A program made the position numbers and the translations under genes. This document shows positions 62,501-64,000 of a stretch of 64,000 nt of DNA, piece after piece. The notes under the pieces were generated by a model. That model saw only the letters and a program-made list of their open reading frames with translations. It searched no databases and had not been told where the DNA came from. This stretch comes from Nyssa sinensis. Taxonomy: Eukaryota > Streptophyta > Magnoliopsida > Cornales > Nyssaceae. The DNA is taken from contig CM018031.1 of the NCBI GenBank assembly GCA_008638375.1, forward strand, positions 14,252,062 through 14,316,061, in the 5' to 3' direction. Numbering within the stretch: the first letter of the stretch is position 1; each line of letters begins with the position of its first letter.

Positions 62501-64000
62501 AGGATGTTTTTTATGGGGATGAGCTTTCTCAATGGAGTTCTAAAAAAAAAAAATTGCATTCGCTTTTTTTTTTTGGTTAAGAGGAGAATCCCTTGTATTT
62601 AGATACGTATATAGATTCTTCGGGGGATCTAAGACTTTGATTTTTTGCAACCAAACACCCTTCTTTGTAATTATGGGTTTGCCCCCCTCGGGTGCCATTA
62701 TACATGATATATATATATATATAATCTTTACTGATAAAAAAAATACCTTTACTAAGAGTTTCTTTTTGGAAAGCATAATTGTTTTTTTCAAGCCAAGAAA
62801 AAGGAATGGAGTATTTGCATAACAAATAAATAAATGGATACTTATTTTTGGCAAATCACTGATTTATAGGCTAAATCTAAATACAGAACTTATAGTAAGA
62901 GATAAGCTAAAGAAAAAGAAAGAAAATAACTACATCTACATTGTGACCACAATCCGTTTGGATATGTATTTAGAATATTTTTGTAAAACTATTTTGTAGG
63001 TGGGTTTCTAGAAAGTGTTTTTTAATTTCTGAAATGTCTGAAAACACATTTGGATATAATTTTCTAATAGAGTAAAAATATGCATTTACCTTCGTTTTTT
63101 TTAAGTGAGAGTCTTCAGAAATTCTAGTATACCATTTTGAAATTTTAAACCACACCTAGATTTCACTGCTGTTGTTTTCTTCCAAGAGGGGACACAATAC
63201 AATCCAGACACGGCCATCATAAATGGTTCATGCGACGGCGGCGGAGGCAGGTTCTGGATAAAAAAGATTGCCCTGCACAGCCGTCTTAAGCAAATGAACT
63301 GCCAGAAGGGGCATATCAATTAGGTGATTCCAATTTTTGCTAAAGATAGTTTCTCAACCCCCCCCCCCCCCAACCCAAATTGTTGTGATTTGTAGAATGA
63401 ACATAAAATAGTGACGGAAGCATGAACTAAAAGACTGTCTTTAAAATGCCCACAAATTCGGATGCATTTTAATACCTTATTCATAATATTTACTTCCACG
63501 AATCATATTATTTCCTGTATGCAAGTTGTAAATGATTCAGATGTATTTAAATATTATACATATATGTGTGTGTGTATATATATATTGATAAAAAAAACAA
63601 TACATATATATATATGTACATCCATGCAAATACCTTAAAAACCGAACATCAGTAGTTCCAAAGGGAGGACAAGAACGTGCAATAGAAACAGCAGCTGAAT
63701 CCAGAAGCTCATGATGCCAGTGGTCTGGCTGGGAACCTTGCCAGTGATCAAAATCTACTCTCACCTTCCTAATTTTCTCTCTTGTTTTCTCCATAAGCAT
63801 TGCCAACAAGGTTAAGTGGTTGGAGTCTGGAGTCCCAGGCTCAGCTCCAAAGCGTTCTAGATTCATTGCATATGTGATAATACTGTGCCACTGTTCTGAA
63901 AAGCTTTCATTATTTAGTAATGCAAGCAAGAGATCTAGTCGAGCACTGGCAGAGGAACTACTCCCTTGTAAGCACCAAGGGATAAATATTTCCTTGAACA
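50524..64000 (-). CDS. LTN1: E3 ubiquitin-protein ligase listerin, C-terminal two thirds (gene continues past the window)
   Basis: Listerin acts in ribosome-associated quality control: it binds the 60S subunit carrying a stalled peptidyl-tRNA and ubiquitinates the nascent chain for proteasomal removal. Seven exons are visible, in transcript order: >64000-63634, 59096-58364, 54920-54209, 53726-52687, 52536-52078, 51669-51439 and 50751-50524. All junctions are GT-AG and all phases agree, giving 1255 residues plus a TGA at 50524-50526. HEAT-like helical repeats make up most of it. The RWD-like segment is in exons 51669-50751 ([35 protein letters not shown]). The last exon holds a C4HC3 RING-CH: CPIC, CKTC, His of KHKFH, SAC and CPLC. 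Full plant listerins are about 1800-1900 aa, so the N-terminal third lies beyond 64000. The frame is intact in all exons, so this is a working gene. Confidence 0.96.
52537..52686 (-). other. In-frame 150-bp LTN1 intron without stop codons
   Basis: Bounded by CAACGT|GTAAGT and aatttacag|GTG. The length is exactly 50 codons and the frame stays open through it, so the flanking exons look like one long frame. Its translation is hydrophobic ([13 protein letters not shown]) and does not belong to listerin. Retention would insert 50 residues instead of truncating the protein. Confidence 0.85.
55211..55229. repeat. Poly(C) tract followed by A-rich stretch
   Basis: About 19 consecutive C after a (CA)n run, then an A-rich run to about 55255. 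It lies inside the LTN1 intron. Confidence 0.95.
55525..57650 (+). mobile_element. Degenerate L1-type LINE inside an LTN1 intron, antisense to the host gene
   Basis: Reverse transcriptase parts are readable: EEEIEEL followed by the expected APGPDG region with stops, [65 protein letters not shown], and later the zf-RVT region with [19 protein letters not shown]. Frameshifts and stops are frequent, and a G9 run at 56188-56196 adds another. The FADD motif block was not recovered. No poly(A) tail or target duplication was recognised at the 3' end, so the limits are approximate. Confidence 0.85.
59318..59500 (+). mobile_element. Possible tRNA-derived SINE fragment
   Basis: gcttagtgcaatggtaaaat and gctcggtctgtcaagcgtgag resemble the tRNA-like head of plant SINEs (box A region). 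gggttggagtcagc and ttgttcgaaaat are candidates for box B. The piece ends at a (CT)n run. No target duplication was found, so the call is tentative. Confidence 0.35.
59641..60053 (-). mobile_element. LINE tail fragment (zf-RVT end)
   Basis: The minus-strand frame 59726-59962 carries [21 protein letters not shown], the Trp-rich end of a plant L1 ORF2. It is followed by the 3' phrase cttgggcatcattaatac typical of these elements. It has the same orientation as LTN1. Heavily truncated at the 5' side. Confidence 0.8.
61886..62552 (+). mobile_element. LINE tail fragment with poly(A)
   Basis: Reading shows [29 protein letters not shown], a shifted [26 protein letters not shown] and the degenerate WRMTPFVL end. 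An A-run at 62542-62552 closes it. It is antisense to LTN1. At least three frame changes and a TAG (MLRRF...VML-stop) make it a dead copy. Confidence 0.82.

Larger units (their letters stand above)
59097..63633 (-). other. 4.5-kb LTN1 intron holding several retroelement remnants
   Basis: The donor TTTTTAAG|GTATTT at 63633 and acceptor ttgttgcag|GGCTG at 59097 join DVRFL-R-AVLGG in phase 2. The intron contains a SINE-like piece, two LINE tails in opposite orientation, and (CT)n, (AT)n and poly(C) tracts (59480-59522, 62710-62722, 63359-63371). The stretch 60260-61480 shows no recognised element. A GC-richer patch at 63150-63320 (with gcgacggcggcggaggcagg) is unexplained. Confidence 0.85.

Overview
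The window is plant nuclear DNA from a eudicot, possibly a woody one. The evidence is AT-rich intergenic DNA, intron-containing genes with GT-AG junctions, and many plant-type transposable elements (PIF/Harbinger, hAT, CACTA, Tat-lineage Ty3/gypsy, L1-type LINEs). No species can be assigned from the sequence alone. Three host genes are supported.

Layout. (1) 550-4590: a complete-ended but decayed PIF/Harbinger transposon with TTA target duplication, a Myb-like ORF1 and a convergent DDE transposase, both broken. (2) 4.6-14.7 kb: gene-poor AT-rich DNA with three local tandem repeat blocks and a 535-bp non-autonomous hAT element with an 8-bp target duplication. (3) 14863-16228 (+): a two-exon short-chain dehydrogenase/reductase (300 aa). 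(4) 16.2-20.1 kb: repeats and (AT)n tracts. (5) 20127-26219: a 6.1-kb CACTA transposon with GGG target duplication, a tandem array of palindromic subterminal units, a broken TnpA-like gene, and one exon captured from an RD19-type papain-like cysteine protease gene. (6) 29200-39410: a 10.2-kb Tat-lineage Ty3/gypsy retrotransposon on the minus strand with identical-length 561-bp LTRs, AATCT target duplication, gag, PR, RT, RNase H, a second RNase H and INT, plus a spliced antisense ORF. All are disrupted by frameshifts or stops. (7) 42992-43467 (-): a WI12/WUN1 wound-induced (SnoaL-like) gene whose start codon cannot be located. (8) 46515-47316 (+): a 5'-truncated LINE tail. (9) 50524 to beyond 64000 (-): the C-terminal 1255 residues of listerin (LTN1), the E3 ligase of ribosome-associated quality control, in seven exons whose phases all agree. 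Two of its introns (3.4 and 4.5 kb) are swollen by LINE remnants in both orientations.

The host genes do not form a pathway; they are neighbours in a TE-rich region. The most interesting structures are the CACTA element with a cleanly bounded protease exon and paired subterminal binding-site palindromes, the antisense gene of the Tat element, and a recurrent Trp-codon to stop pattern in the dead transposons that points to decay by deamination. Splice sites, repeat ends and LTR differences were determined by eye, without database searches.
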